Below are positions 16,196-25,064 of a stretch of 32,973 nucleotides of DNA, in pieces. Position 1 is the stretch's first letter; each line of letters begins with the position of its first letter. The translations under genes and the position numbers were made by a program. The notes beneath the pieces were generated by a model. The model did no database searches and was not told the DNA's origin. It was given only the letters and a program-made list of their open reading frames with translations. The DNA comes from an uncultured Flammeovirgaceae bacterium (GTDB taxonomy: Bacteria; Bacteroidota; Bacteroidia; Cytophagales; Cyclobacteriaceae): NCBI GenBank assembly GCA_937884755.1, contig CAKZYJ010000206.1, positions 1 to 32,973 on the forward strand. The letters are read 5' to 3'.

Positions 16196-18381
16196 TTAAG
16201 ATTCTCTCTCTTAACTTTGTTTAATATTGACCCTATGAATCGGCTTTCTTGCTTCTCTAAAAAGGCGATTGACTCTTTATCCAAAGGCTTGATCACACTA
16301 TCTGCTGCAAAAACGAGTATAATCCCATCCACATAGCGAGCTAATTCCTTCGAGTCAGTGTATTGGTTTAGAGCAGCTCCCTCCAAGAAAACATAATCAT
16401 ACTGACCACCAACCTCCTTAAGTTGGGAGATAAACTTACCTTCCGGAAATATCTCAGAAGGCGAGTAGTCACCCCGACTGCAACCCAAAATATCTACATT
16501 AGGTATACGACTTGCTCTAATCATTTTTGTGATTCCAACTAAATTACTTTCAATGCTGTGTGCACCTAGCGGTAACAGCCCCTCTATCTCAAGAGTTAGC
16601 GTATTATTGCTAAAGTTGGTATCAATAATTAAAACTCTTTTTTTGCCCAAACTGAGTGTTCTAGCGAGTGCTTTAACTACTGTAGTTTTACCTGCTCCTG
16701 GCGAGGTACTTGTAAATAAAATGACTTTCTTACTACTACTCTCAATTTCAAACCTCAGTTTTCTGATTAAATCTCTGAAAATATCTTTGTTTTCACTTTT
16801 TCTAGATTTATTACTAAAAATATTTTCTGAAGCAACCTCCTTCTGATTCAGCTTATTAATGACACCTATAATATCTGAGTTTAACTGTTTTCTGAAATTA
16901 GCAGATGTTTTTATTGAAACATCAACGTACTCTAGAAAGATAATTATCATCACACACAAGATGAAGCTGGTTACCCCGGAGAGCGCAGTGGTGATTAATC
17001 TTTTAGAAGATTCAGGTTCTACTGCAGGTTGTCCTTCTAGCGTTTGTCTGATATTATGATTTGATGCCAGATTGACATTAATTGCAGTGTTGTACTTTTC
17101 TTGAGCTCCCAAATATTCCTGACTAGCTAAGGCAAGATCACGCTCCAGTGTAGCAATTCTAGCTTCTTTAGAAGCATATGAACCTACACTAGCACGTAGG
17201 TCAGCTACTTTACTTGCCAGGGACCTAACATTATCTTGAGAAATAGCAAGTTCAGTTTCTAGGTCTCTCTTCTTACTTATCAAATCAGGCCTTCCTAACT
17301 GTTCTTCTCCTTCAAACGAAGCTGTACCATTAGCTTCTTCTAACTTTGTATAAAGTTGGTTTCGCAGATTATTAATTCTTTCTAGTAACTGATTATCAGT
17401 GGCTCCACCACTGATATATTCTTTATTTAAAACATTTATTTGCTCCCGAAGTGTTAGGATATCAGTATTCGTACTACTACTTGCTAAGAGTCCACGATTA
17501 CTGGTGGATAGATTACTAAGTCTCTTATTTATATCCTCAATGGATAATGCGAGAGCTTGAGACTCTCTTCGAGCTTCAGATAGAGCACTCTCATAACTTG
17601 CAATTTGTTCTATCTGGCTTGTGCTTTCCGCTTCAACATTAAGAACTCCTTGTGATGACTTAAATGCTCGTAAGGCCTCTTCTTTTTCATTAAGTTCTTG
17701 GCGTTTTTGTTCTACCAGATTAGCAAATGTTTTTACAGCTTCGTTAGATCGTTCGTACCATAATGAGTTATAATAGCGTAAAAACTCTGAGCACAAACTA
17801 TTTACAACAAAAGCTGATAATTCAGGATTATCTGAAAAGAATTGAATTTCAATATAATCAGTTCTTTTTACCCTATTGACAAACAGCAGCTCACTTAGCG
17901 ATACATAATCATATTGATAAAGCTTAAGCAGTTCTAATATTTTTTTCTCATCGGCATCAAAGGAGGTTAGCAGTTGCATTGAATCCAGATGGTTTTGCAG
18001 TACCACCTTTACTTTATCAAGGTCAAGATTACGAAGGAGAGCTGCTTTTTTATCTTGATCTTCTATTCTCCGAAAGGGAGGGCGATCGGTCTCGAGGTCA
18101 TGAATCATTAATTTGTAAGAGAGCAATCCTACTACCTTAGTCGAGATCAGTGTCTCAAGAACATTATTAAACTTAATATCAGCTTCATATACATTAAAAC
18201 GTTCTTCAGTCAATTTTACTTGCTCATTCACAGTAAAGCCTGTTGATAGCTGAGCACTTGATTTATATAATCTTATAAAATCTCGTGTAAAGATTAAAGC
18301 ACATAAAATAGCTACAATAGGAACTCCAATAAGTATCCACTTCCGTCTTAGCAAAGCTCTAATGAAATATACTATATCCAT
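16192..18381 (-). CDS. Wzz/Wzc-like polysaccharide co-polymerase with degenerate kinase domain
   Basis: A 729-residue protein. A Wzz domain has TM1 at about 15-31, a long periplasmic coiled-coil stretch (about 200-440) and TM2 at about 462-484. A cytoplasmic BY-kinase-like P-loop domain (about 535-729) follows. Walker A is intact (SPGAGKTT, 560-567) and Walker A' keeps D587, but the next Asp is N589. The Walker B region reads DYVFLEGAAL, with Glu (E667) replacing the usual Asp and AA replacing PP. The C-terminus ends KVKRENLN with no tyrosine cluster. The protein should control chain length and coordinate export; autophosphorylation on a tyrosine tail looks unlikely. Upstream, 36 bases before the start, lies a strong hairpin (18417-18458). 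Confidence 0.9.
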   Translation of the reverse strand: MDIVYFIRALLRRKWILIGVPIVAILCALIFTRDFIRLYKSSAQLSTGFTVNEQVKLTEERFNVYEADIKFNNVLETLISTKVVGLLSYKLMIHDLETDRPPFRRIEDQDKKAALLRNLDLDKVKVVLQNHLDSMQLLTSFDADEKKILELLKLYQYDYVSLSELLFVNRVKRTDYIEIQFFSDNPELSAFVVNSLCSEFLRYYNSLWYERSNEAVKTFANLVEQKRQELNEKEEALRAFKSSQGVLNVEAESTSQIEQIASYESALSEARRESQALALSIEDINKRLSNLSTSNRGLLASSSTNTDILTLREQINVLNKEYISGGATDNQLLERINNLRNQLYTKLEEANGTASFEGEEQLGRPDLISKKRDLETELAISQDNVRSLASKVADLRASVGSYASKEARIATLERDLALASQEYLGAQEKYNTAINVNLASNHNIRQTLEGQPAVEPESSKRLITTALSGVTSFILCVMIIIFLEYVDVSIKTSANFRKQLNSDIIGVINKLNQKEVASENIFSNKSRKSENKDIFRDLIRKLRFEIESSSKKVILFTSTSPGAGKTTVVKALARTLSLGKKRVLIIDTNFSNNTLTLEIEGLLPLGAHSIESNLVGITKMIRASRIPNVDILGCSRGDYSPSEIFPEGKFISQLKEVGGQYDYVFLEGAALNQYTDSKELARYVDGIILVFAADSVIKPLDKESIAFLEKQESRFIGSILNKVKRENLN
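16194..16220 (+). terminator. Terminator embedded in overlapping convergent stop codons
   Basis: Perfect 8-base arms AGTTAAGA (16194-16201) and TCTTAACT (16209-16216) with a 7-base loop, followed on the plus strand by TTGTTTAAT. It ends the acyltransferase transcript, and its stem overlaps both stop codons and lies within the last codons of the co-polymerase gene. On the minus strand no U-run follows. Confidence 0.65.
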
Positions 18382-18416
18382 GCTGTGTTATCTTAAGTAC
18401 TATAAAATAGACAAAA

Positions 18417-18458
18417 GCGTAAAAGTGACAGCCAACAAATTGCCCATCACTTTTACGC
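18417..18458 (-). terminator. Strong hairpin between T9SS hydrolase and co-polymerase genes
   Basis: Perfect 12-base arms GCGTAAAAGTGA and TCACTTTTACGC surround an 18-base loop. On the minus strand the second arm is followed by TTTTGTCTATTTT, as for an intrinsic terminator. It lies about 97 bases past the hydrolase stop codon and 36 bases before the co-polymerase start, so it may end the former transcript or act as a leader element for the latter. Confidence 0.65.
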
Positions 18459-18554
18459 CTTTAATCCTCCCTAATTTAATAAGATATATCTAAAAATACT
18501 AATTCATTATTTATAAACATACTAATAAATTATAAAGTATAATAAACTTTATTA

Positions 18555-21500
18555 CTACTTTTTTAGTATTCTAACCACTTTAAGATCATTTTTTGTCTTA
18601 ACTTTCAAGAAGTAGGTTCCTGGCTGTAATCGCTGAGAAGTGAAATCTATCTCCATTCCGTTTCCTTTTAGATTTGGTCGGGTATTTTCGTATAATAAAG
18701 CACCTGTAATACTATGCATTGAGATACTCAATACTTCATCGGTTATACCACGAATAATAACTCCTCTTTCAAATGGATTCGGGAATACTGCAAACTCCTC
18801 TTCAAAAGTCAACTGGTTTTCTATATTTTCTTCCACTAAACCAGGCTTTTTCTTCACATTGGCAATTCTCGCATTACCTTGATCCACGTCATAAGCCTGA
18901 ATAATTAGTGCTCCTAAATAGCCAAAACTTGCATTATCATCTAGGTCTATATCAATGTATATTTCCCCCAATGCATCGGCTGTCACATTGTTAATTTGAA
19001 CCGTCTGAGAGGTATTATACGACGCATTTAAAGAAACTGACTGAGTGCCAATTTTGTAAATCGTTGTACGGTTGCCTCCACCATTTCTACTGGCGAAGAA
19101 AACGAAGTTATACCCTTTAGATAGACTTAGACCACTTACTCTTAATTGAGCTGTATTGCCAGCATCTAACCAATAACTGCTCCGCATCACATTATCGGGA
19201 ACTACACCACTATTGTTGCCAGTATTCATTCCATATGGATTCTCTCCATCAAAGTTATCGGTAATGGTAACGTTAATTCCTCGATTTACACCAGAGTCAT
19301 CTCTCAGATTGTTAAAGCTATCACCAGTTTGAGGGATAATACTTGTATTATTCCAGGGCGATGCTTGAGCATTATATCGGTTAAAGTTTAGAGATACGGT
19401 ATACTGAAAAGTAGAGGCTTTTGCAACATTACTATATTCAGATGTACCATTATCATTTTTAGCTCGGACTTTATAATAATAGGTAGTATTGGCAATTAAT
19501 CCGTTATCAGTATAAGATGTCACATCAGGGTTCAGATCAGCCAACAACTGGTAGTTGCTATTTGAAGACTGTGCTCTCCATAGTTCAAACCCTATCTCAT
19601 CACTGCTATTATCAGCCCAGTTTAAACTAATCTGAGTCTTAGAATCTGGATTAGCAAACATATTGCTGGGAGCTAAAGGAAGACCATCATCTTCGTATGC
19701 TTGAATAATCAGGGCGTTTATATAAGCGTAGCTTGCTCCTCCTGCTTTCTTAGCTTGGATAAGAACTTTTCCAGTGACATCAGCCGACACACCATTGATT
19801 TGAACTGTATTTTGTGAGTTATAGGAAGCGTTTAATGATACTGTTTCACCGTTGATGGTATAATTAGTAGTACGATTTCCACCACCATTTCTACTAGCAA
19901 AGAAAATGAAGTTGTACTTATCTGTTGAAGTTAGACCACTCACCTCAATCCTGCGGTTGTTAGTGCTTCCTTCCCAATAGGCTGTTCGCATTACATTGTC
20001 TGGAACTACACCACTATTATTTCCAGTGTTCATCCCTAACTCATTTGCATTACCATCGCCCCACTTATCCAGAAGTTTTACTGATATTCCTGTATTCGCT
20101 CCAGCATCGTTCACAAGGTTACTAAGGGTGGTACCTGCATTTGCTCGAGAGTCCATGTTATTCCAAGGACTCCCTTCATTCATCTGGTCATTAAAGTTTA
20201 TGTAGACTGAAGTTATACTACCGTTAGTAATGATAATTCTAAATGGCTTAGTAGATCTCCCACCCTGATTGTCACGCGCGACTATCTCAATGTTTTCATA
20301 CGTCCCTATATCAGCAATACTAGGGTTTAATGAGAGCTCTCCATTACCACCACCTTGGTCTATGAAGGTGGCAAAACCGGGTAAACCGTTCATAGCTAGA
20401 GTCAGTACATCACCAGGGTTTACATCTTGGGCACTTACCGAAAGAGTTACTGTTTCATTATCTTTTATTGAAACACTATCGGTAGCAGTAATCGTTGGTG
20501 CGATATTCGGAGTTGAGTTTCTAAAGGCTGAATCAGGAATTCGCTGACGCCCTCCTACTCCATGAGCAGTATTCTTCCAATAAACTTCCATTCTTTGCCC
20601 ACCACCTCGCTCAAAGAAAGTAGCTGCAAATGGGTGACTCCCTTCTGTAAGATAAATAGTACCTTCTCGATAGCGTGAACCATGTAAACCATCGTTGTTT
20701 ACGACCAAATAGGCTTCGTCATAGGCACTTACGCCAGTATTAGGGTTAATGTATAGTTTACTACCATCGTCGGAACGAGTTTCAAAAGTATAGTTACCTG
20801 TTACTGGTATATCAATGTACCCCTCAAACAGAAACCCGAATTGATCGTTGCGAGTTCTAACACTAATATCAACATTGAGTACACTGCCACTGGCTTCTAC
20901 GGGTAGAGAGTTAAAATCAGGAAGGCTTCGCCAGTTACCATGATAGTACTTGTAAGTAAGCCCGGTCTCAATACTTTCACCAGTGACTGAATTACTAAAC
21001 CCAGATGCATTACCAGCTAAATCTTTGGCTCTCACTTTATAATCATATAAGCTTACTGGAGTTAAATCATCAGCTACGAAGCTAGTATTTACAGTACTTG
21101 CTAGATAAGTATCATTCTGAAATACTTCGTATTCTGTAACGCCAACAAAGTCAGTAGATGCATCCCAGGTCAATGATATACTGGTACTGGTTGAACCAGT
21201 AATTCTGAGATCCTGAGGGACTGTTGGTGCCTCAGTATCTGCTTGAGTTGTTTCAGATACATTAGACACATTTGAACTGCCTGAATCATTCACTCCACGT
21301 AACTTATAGTAATACAGAGTATTTGTAGATAAATCAGTATCATTATAATTTTCAGTATCTTTCGATAGTATCGTAACCAAACTGTAACCGCTATTTTGCT
21401 GAGTAGAACGATACACTTCGTAAGACTCTTCTACCGCAATATCATTCCACAATAAAGCAAGCTCAGTAGGAGAAACTACAGCTGCTGTAAAACCTGTAGG

Positions 21501-22844
21501 TCCGGCAAAAGCATTGTCATTTCCAACTGTTACCACTATAGGATCTGAAAAATCTCCAGGACACCCACCTTGCTCAGTAACCGACACACTGTATGATCCA
21601 GCACTGTTTACAGTAATAGACTGGGTAGTCGCACCATTAGACCACTCATATGCCTCGTAACCATCTGGCGCACTTAGTGTAACTGTATTCTTTCCATCTA
21701 ATGTAGGAAGAGCAGTACTACCATCAGCAGTAATAGTGACCGGTGGTGTTCCATCGCTAACTATAATCTCTACCGGATTCTCTGACCATTGCGACCACTC
21801 TCCATTTCTTCTGAATCGCCCATCGTAAATGCCTGGTTCAGTAACGGTAATTTCATGCGAATTGGCGCCAGAAATCAAGATGCCGTCTTTCCTCCATTCA
21901 TAATTACTAAAACCTGATGAAAAACCTAACTTCACGTCAATAGTCTCACCTTGGCAAAACACAGTCTTTCCAAAAAAGACGTGAGGGTTAGTCTTATGAG
22001 CTCGATTTATAAACGGGAAGAAATCTGACTCTCTATACATAGAGTACCACGTATTATGACCTCTACTTTCATAGAAAGTATAACGGATATTACCACCTCT
22101 ATTTCGTATCTTATCGATTAATTGTTCTGCAGTAAATGGGGTAGGGTTTCTGTCTTTGCCTCCTTGAGATAACCATAGAGGCAAATGTATATAACTATTA
22201 AGGTCTGAATTCTCCGTATATATAGGTGAAGCTGCACTCATTGGAATAGCAGCAGCAATTTTTCTAGCGTATTGAGGCTGAGAAATCCACTCCCAAACTG
22301 CTTGTCCTCCAGAAGATAAGCCATGTACAACAACTCGATCTAAATCAACCTTCACGTTATTAGCAAAATAATCCATTAGTTGACTGAGAGCAGCGAATTG
22401 ATTGTTTCCCCAGAAGCCATTTTGGCTTTGTGGATACATAATAAATGCATCTAGTGTCCCGTTATCAACGGCATTTCGTTGCTCTTGACCACCGTGCCGC
22501 ATAGACCACTCATTATCATAAATATTACCGCGCTCACCCACTCCGTGTAGCATGATGACTAATGGGTATTTCTTTCCATCATTTACGCCATGCTGATATG
22601 TTTTAGGAAACTTCAATCGGAAGGCCATAGCATTATAGTAGTAAGCCTTGTACGACGATGCATCCCAGTTTAATCTGGGAGTTACAACCCATTTTCCAAC
22701 CTGATTCCACGGTGGCTTGGCTGGCGGGTTATTGGAGTTGTAAACAACGATAGGATCGTTAGGATCCAGGACTTGCCCCATTACTGATGAAAGGCTGGTA
22801 AGTAATAGGGTTAGAGTAAAGATTTGAACAATAAGCTTTCTCAT
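18555..22844 (-). CDS. Large T9SS-exported modular esterase with PA14, FN3 and repeated jelly-roll-like modules
   Basis: A 1429-residue exoprotein. Domains in order: signal peptide (1-23); alpha/beta-hydrolase (about 60-285) with LHGVGERGN, nucleophile S177 in GLSSGG, D231 and H263; two Ig-like domains (about 290-362 and 370-440); two FN3 domains (about 445-535 and 538-625); PA14 (628-776); cadherin-like domain (about 778-873); repeat module A (879-1050); FN3 (1056-1146); repeat module B (1149-1319); and a type A T9SS sorting domain (about 1350-1429, with VFPNPF). The hydrolase is related to the esterases at 1-2670 and 7260-10451, but there is no beta-helix. PA14 and the repeats are probable carbohydrate-binding parts. 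The protein likely remains on the surface or is released after T9SS export and may de-esterify or bind polysaccharide (inference). Confidence 0.93.
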   Translation of the reverse strand: MRKLIVQIFTLTLLLTSLSSVMGQVLDPNDPIVVYNSNNPPAKPPWNQVGKWVVTPRLNWDASSYKAYYYNAMAFRLKFPKTYQHGVNDGKKYPLVIMLHGVGERGNIYDNEWSMRHGGQEQRNAVDNGTLDAFIMYPQSQNGFWGNNQFAALSQLMDYFANNVKVDLDRVVVHGLSSGGQAVWEWISQPQYARKIAAAIPMSAASPIYTENSDLNSYIHLPLWLSQGGKDRNPTPFTAEQLIDKIRNRGGNIRYTFYESRGHNTWYSMYRESDFFPFINRAHKTNPHVFFGKTVFCQGETIDVKLGFSSGFSNYEWRKDGILISGANSHEITVTEPGIYDGRFRRNGEWSQWSENPVEIIVSDGTPPVTITADGSTALPTLDGKNTVTLSAPDGYEAYEWSNGATTQSITVNSAGSYSVSVTEQGGCPGDFSDPIVVTVGNDNAFAGPTGFTAAVVSPTELALLWNDIAVEESYEVYRSTQQNSGYSLVTILSKDTENYNDTDLSTNTLYYYKLRGVNDSGSSNVSNVSETTQADTEAPTVPQDLRITGSTSTSISLTWDASTDFVGVTEYEVFQNDTYLASTVNTSFVADDLTPVSLYDYKVRAKDLAGNASGFSNSVTGESIETGLTYKYYHGNWRSLPDFNSLPVEASGSVLNVDISVRTRNDQFGFLFEGYIDIPVTGNYTFETRSDDGSKLYINPNTGVSAYDEAYLVVNNDGLHGSRYREGTIYLTEGSHPFAATFFERGGGQRMEVYWKNTAHGVGGRQRIPDSAFRNSTPNIAPTITATDSVSIKDNETVTLSVSAQDVNPGDVLTLAMNGLPGFATFIDQGGGNGELSLNPSIADIGTYENIEIVARDNQGGRSTKPFRIIITNGSITSVYINFNDQMNEGSPWNNMDSRANAGTTLSNLVNDAGANTGISVKLLDKWGDGNANELGMNTGNNSGVVPDNVMRTAYWEGSTNNRRIEVSGLTSTDKYNFIFFASRNGGGNRTTNYTINGETVSLNASYNSQNTVQINGVSADVTGKVLIQAKKAGGASYAYINALIIQAYEDDGLPLAPSNMFANPDSKTQISLNWADNSSDEIGFELWRAQSSNSNYQLLADLNPDVTSYTDNGLIANTTYYYKVRAKNDNGTSEYSNVAKASTFQYTVSLNFNRYNAQASPWNNTSIIPQTGDSFNNLRDDSGVNRGINVTITDNFDGENPYGMNTGNNSGVVPDNVMRSSYWLDAGNTAQLRVSGLSLSKGYNFVFFASRNGGGNRTTIYKIGTQSVSLNASYNTSQTVQINNVTADALGEIYIDIDLDDNASFGYLGALIIQAYDVDQGNARIANVKKKPGLVEENIENQLTFEEEFAVFPNPFERGVIIRGITDEVLSISMHSITGALLYENTRPNLKGNGMEIDFTSQRLQPGTYFLKVKTKNDLKVVRILKK
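18888..19400 (-). repeat. Intragenic repeat module B
   Basis: Encodes residues 1149-1319 of the large hydrolase. It matches module A at 19695-20210: both begin with an x-LNFN/INFN strand and SPWNN, share GMNTGNNSGVVPDNVMR and FFASRNGGGNRTT, and end in ALIIQAY. An FN3 domain separates the two. Confidence 0.85.
19695..20210 (-). repeat. Intragenic repeat module A
   Basis: Encodes residues 879-1050 of the large hydrolase and is the partner of 18888-19400. The shared Asn/Gly-rich blocks and length of about 170 residues fit a beta-sandwich binding module. I cannot name the family. Confidence 0.85.
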
Positions 22845-22902
22845 TTTATAGGTTTTTCCAGTAATTTTTATTGGCGCGACGTAAGTTTGGTGTAATTTTA
22901 TT

Positions 22903-22910
22903 CAAATATA
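22903..22910 (-). promoter_or_regulatory. Candidate -7 element of the large hydrolase gene
   Basis: Plus-strand CAAATATA reads TATATTTG on the minus strand, an exact TAnnTTTG match 58 bases upstream of the ATG at 22844. A -33 TTTG is not obvious. The 280-base spacer 22845-23124 contains no gene. Confidence 0.45.
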
Positions 22911-23072
22911 TTAATATTTTCAGAAGTTCCTATTATATTAGCTGAGATATATTCATAACATGTGAAAATATGTTGAATAGTGGATATTTACATCTGTTTT
23001 TTTCTATCTGATTAGAATTCAGTAACTTTTATTACTATTCCTTGTACACACTCTTTTCTTCCCTATCATATT

Positions 23073-23093
23073 GAGTTTTAAATAAGAAAACTC
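23073..23093 (-). terminator. Possible hairpin after the long operon
   Basis: Seven-base arms GAGTTTT and AAAACTC with a 7-base loop lie about 32 bases past the acyltransferase stop codon at 23125. It is AT-rich and lacks a U-run, so it is a weak terminator candidate at the end of the 32389-23125 operon. Confidence 0.3.
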
Positions 23094-23124
23094 TAATTAG
23101 TCCATTGAAATTGAATAAGTGGCT

Positions 23125-24306
23125 TCAATTTGCAGTACTCGCCTTTAAAATTTCTTCTTGATTCTCCCTGATTCTTTTTCCGTGAAGTACTGTGCCAATA
23201 ATTGTATAGCGAACTATATAATGATAAGTTAACAAAGTGACTATACTGGTAATAATTAAAACAACCCAAAAGCGCAACCAACCATAGACACTACTGGATA
23301 AAAGCGCTACCTCCATACATGTAACAATTGGAAAGTGGGCTAGATAAAGCCAGTATGCAGCATCTGATATATACCGAATAGTTTTATTCTCACTTGAAAA
23401 GAAGCGAACAAAACCTCCCAAACTTCCTCCTACAAGCAATAATGTTTGACATACCCCAATTGCTCGAGCTACCCAATATGTTTGTGGTGAGGCATCTGTA
23501 GTGCTAACTATAAAGTATAGATATGTAAATGGAATAACTAATATGCCTCCTGTAAGAAAAAACAAAACTGAATACCGTTTGAATTGCTCTATAACTTGTG
23601 ATTTTGTATGTAGTAAATATCCTACCAGAAAAAATATTCCATAATAGACAAATTGACCAATAGCTGGCCGAAGACCAGTATGGGGTTCAATTAAGATTAA
23701 ATTATTAATCTGGAGTATGAAATAAAGAAAGAAAGCTACACCAACAAATACCAAAGGGTTTGTAAGATTAGCTAAGACTGTCAGTTTAGATAGAATACTT
23801 GATCGTAATTCGGCTGGAATAACTATTTGCAGCGTTAACATACAACCATAAAACATCATTAAATAATATAAAAACCAAAGGTGCACTAAACCATTCCATT
23901 GTTTTATTGCACTAAATGTCTGAAGAACCGCTTCATAAGCAGATAACTCTTGAAGAAACATAAACTTATAATACAAGAGTGGCGCAAGTGATAGTGGTAT
24001 AATAACAATAATACTTACTACAAACGGAAGCAGTATTCTCTTCAAACGGTGCTGAATAAACTTCTCCTGCCCTATTTTCAGATAAAGTAATCGAGCAAAA
24101 AAACCCGCTACTAAAAAGAAGAGTTGCATTCGGAAAGAATGTATCCAGATATATAGGGCATCAAATCCGATTGTTTGAAAAGCAGGGTCACTGGGCCAAT
24201 TTGCATTGGTGAAAATACGATAAGGAATTGCAGCATGTAGTACAATACCTAACAGCATGGCAATTGCCCGCAATGCATCCATTCCGTGAATTCGCTTACT
24301 CAACAC
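23125..24306 (-). CDS. Acyltransferase-3 family membrane protein (second)
   Basis: A 393-residue protein with about 10-11 membrane segments. The first carries GMDALRAIAMLLGIVLHA with family-conserved R13 and H24. It resembles the OpgC/MdoC-like branch of acyltransferase-3, which succinylates or acetylates glucans or exopolysaccharide. The frame opens at a GTG (24304-24306), because the only in-frame ATG nearby (24282) would leave just the helix itself; a TTG at 24303 is also possible. It lies 32 bases after the TolC-like gene and is the last gene of the long operon. It is only distantly like the first acyltransferase, so the two probably modify different positions or groups. Confidence 0.88.
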   Translation of the reverse strand: MLSKRIHGMDALRAIAMLLGIVLHAAIPYRIFTNANWPSDPAFQTIGFDALYIWIHSFRMQLFFLVAGFFARLLYLKIGQEKFIQHRLKRILLPFVVSIIVIIPLSLAPLLYYKFMFLQELSAYEAVLQTFSAIKQWNGLVHLWFLYYLMMFYGCMLTLQIVIPAELRSSILSKLTVLANLTNPLVFVGVAFFLYFILQINNLILIEPHTGLRPAIGQFVYYGIFFLVGYLLHTKSQVIEQFKRYSVLFFLTGGILVIPFTYLYFIVSTTDASPQTYWVARAIGVCQTLLLVGGSLGGFVRFFSSENKTIRYISDAAYWLYLAHFPIVTCMEVALLSSSVYGWLRFWVVLIITSIVTLLTYHYIVRYTIIGTVLHGKRIRENQEEILKASTAN

Positions 24307-24338
24307 TTTCTAATCTAAGATTTTTACTAAGTTAGGAA

Positions 24339-25064
24339 TTACTTAATATCTTCTAACCTCACCCCGATTAGCTCCTCCAAAGCAATTTTAGCTACATTAA
24401 GATTGCGCTCGAGTGTAATTCTTTTGATTAACTCTGTATTGTATCGTAACGTAGACTCCTTAAAATCTTCAAGTGATACATCACCTCTTTTAAATCCCTG
24501 TTCGGCTAATAGGTATTCTGAATACTCATCTTCTGTTACTTCATTTTGCACATCAAATAGCTTTTGGTTCATCACGTAATCTTGATGCCGGGTTAATACT
24601 AAGGCGCGTAGTGCTAGCTTTTGCTGATTAATCTGCTCTATAGTAATCTCATGATTTACACTAGCCTGTTTCGTTTTTGCTGGAGTTAAAAATATAGTTC
24701 CTAGTGAGACAGAAACTCCAAAATTGTATCTTGGGAAGAATGGACTAAATGTAGGGTTCTGCTCCTGTACTTTTTCAGGGTTGATAGTAAATTCATTCAG
24801 GTTACCTGATGCAGATACATTTTCTAGCCATGACCATTTAGCTAAAGTATGATCATACCTAGCCACTTCTGCTCGATAAAGCAATTCCTGATTAGCCGGA
24901 TTATTTTCCCAGGCTAGTTGAACAAGTCTTTCAGCTAATCCAATCTCAGTGGCATCTTCAGGAAGTATAATCTTGTTGTAGTCAACATTCTGTGAATATC
25001 CCACAGTACATAGGAGCATGCATACGATTATCGCAAAGGTTTTCATACTATTAACCGATTTCAT
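24339..25064 (-). CDS. Half-length TolC-like outer-membrane protein
   Basis: A 241-residue protein with a signal peptide ending near VGYSQ. It has one TolC repeat only: a helix (about 40-80), two probable barrel strands (SASGNLNEF and RYNFGVSVSLGTIFL), then a long helical part (about 130-238) with the usual LALRALVLTRHQDY and LLAEQGFKRGDVSLEDF pattern. Normal TolC proteins have two such repeats and about 420-480 residues. The frame is intact and there is no room for a missing half: the start overlaps the methyltransferase end by 14 bases and the acyltransferase follows after 32. An ATG at 25046 gives an equally good signal peptide without overlap. If folded, it would need six copies to build a TolC-like barrel. 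It may serve in export of the polysaccharide. Confidence 0.85.
   Translation of the reverse strand: MKSVNSMKTFAIIVCMLLCTVGYSQNVDYNKIILPEDATEIGLAERLVQLAWENNPANQELLYRAEVARYDHTLAKWSWLENVSASGNLNEFTINPEKVQEQNPTFSPFFPRYNFGVSVSLGTIFLTPAKTKQASVNHEITIEQINQQKLALRALVLTRHQDYVMNQKLFDVQNEVTEDEYSEYLLAEQGFKRGDVSLEDFKESTLRYNTELIKRITLERNLNVAKIALEELIGVRLEDIK

Noticed and set aside
1-22844. Naming the esterases as PHB depolymerases
   Set aside because: The fold and GxSxG motif are shared by many esterases; the surrounding beta-helix and PA14 modules and the polysaccharide locus do not fit polyhydroxybutyrate degradation.
23108-23131. Inverted repeat AAATTGAA / TTCAATTT over the second acyltransferase stop
   Set aside because: The stem is almost all A-T and no U-run follows on the minus strand.
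24339-25064. TolC-like gene as a truncated pseudogene
   Set aside because: The frame has a signal peptide and a proper stop, sits tightly between neighbours, and no remnant of a second repeat is found on either side.
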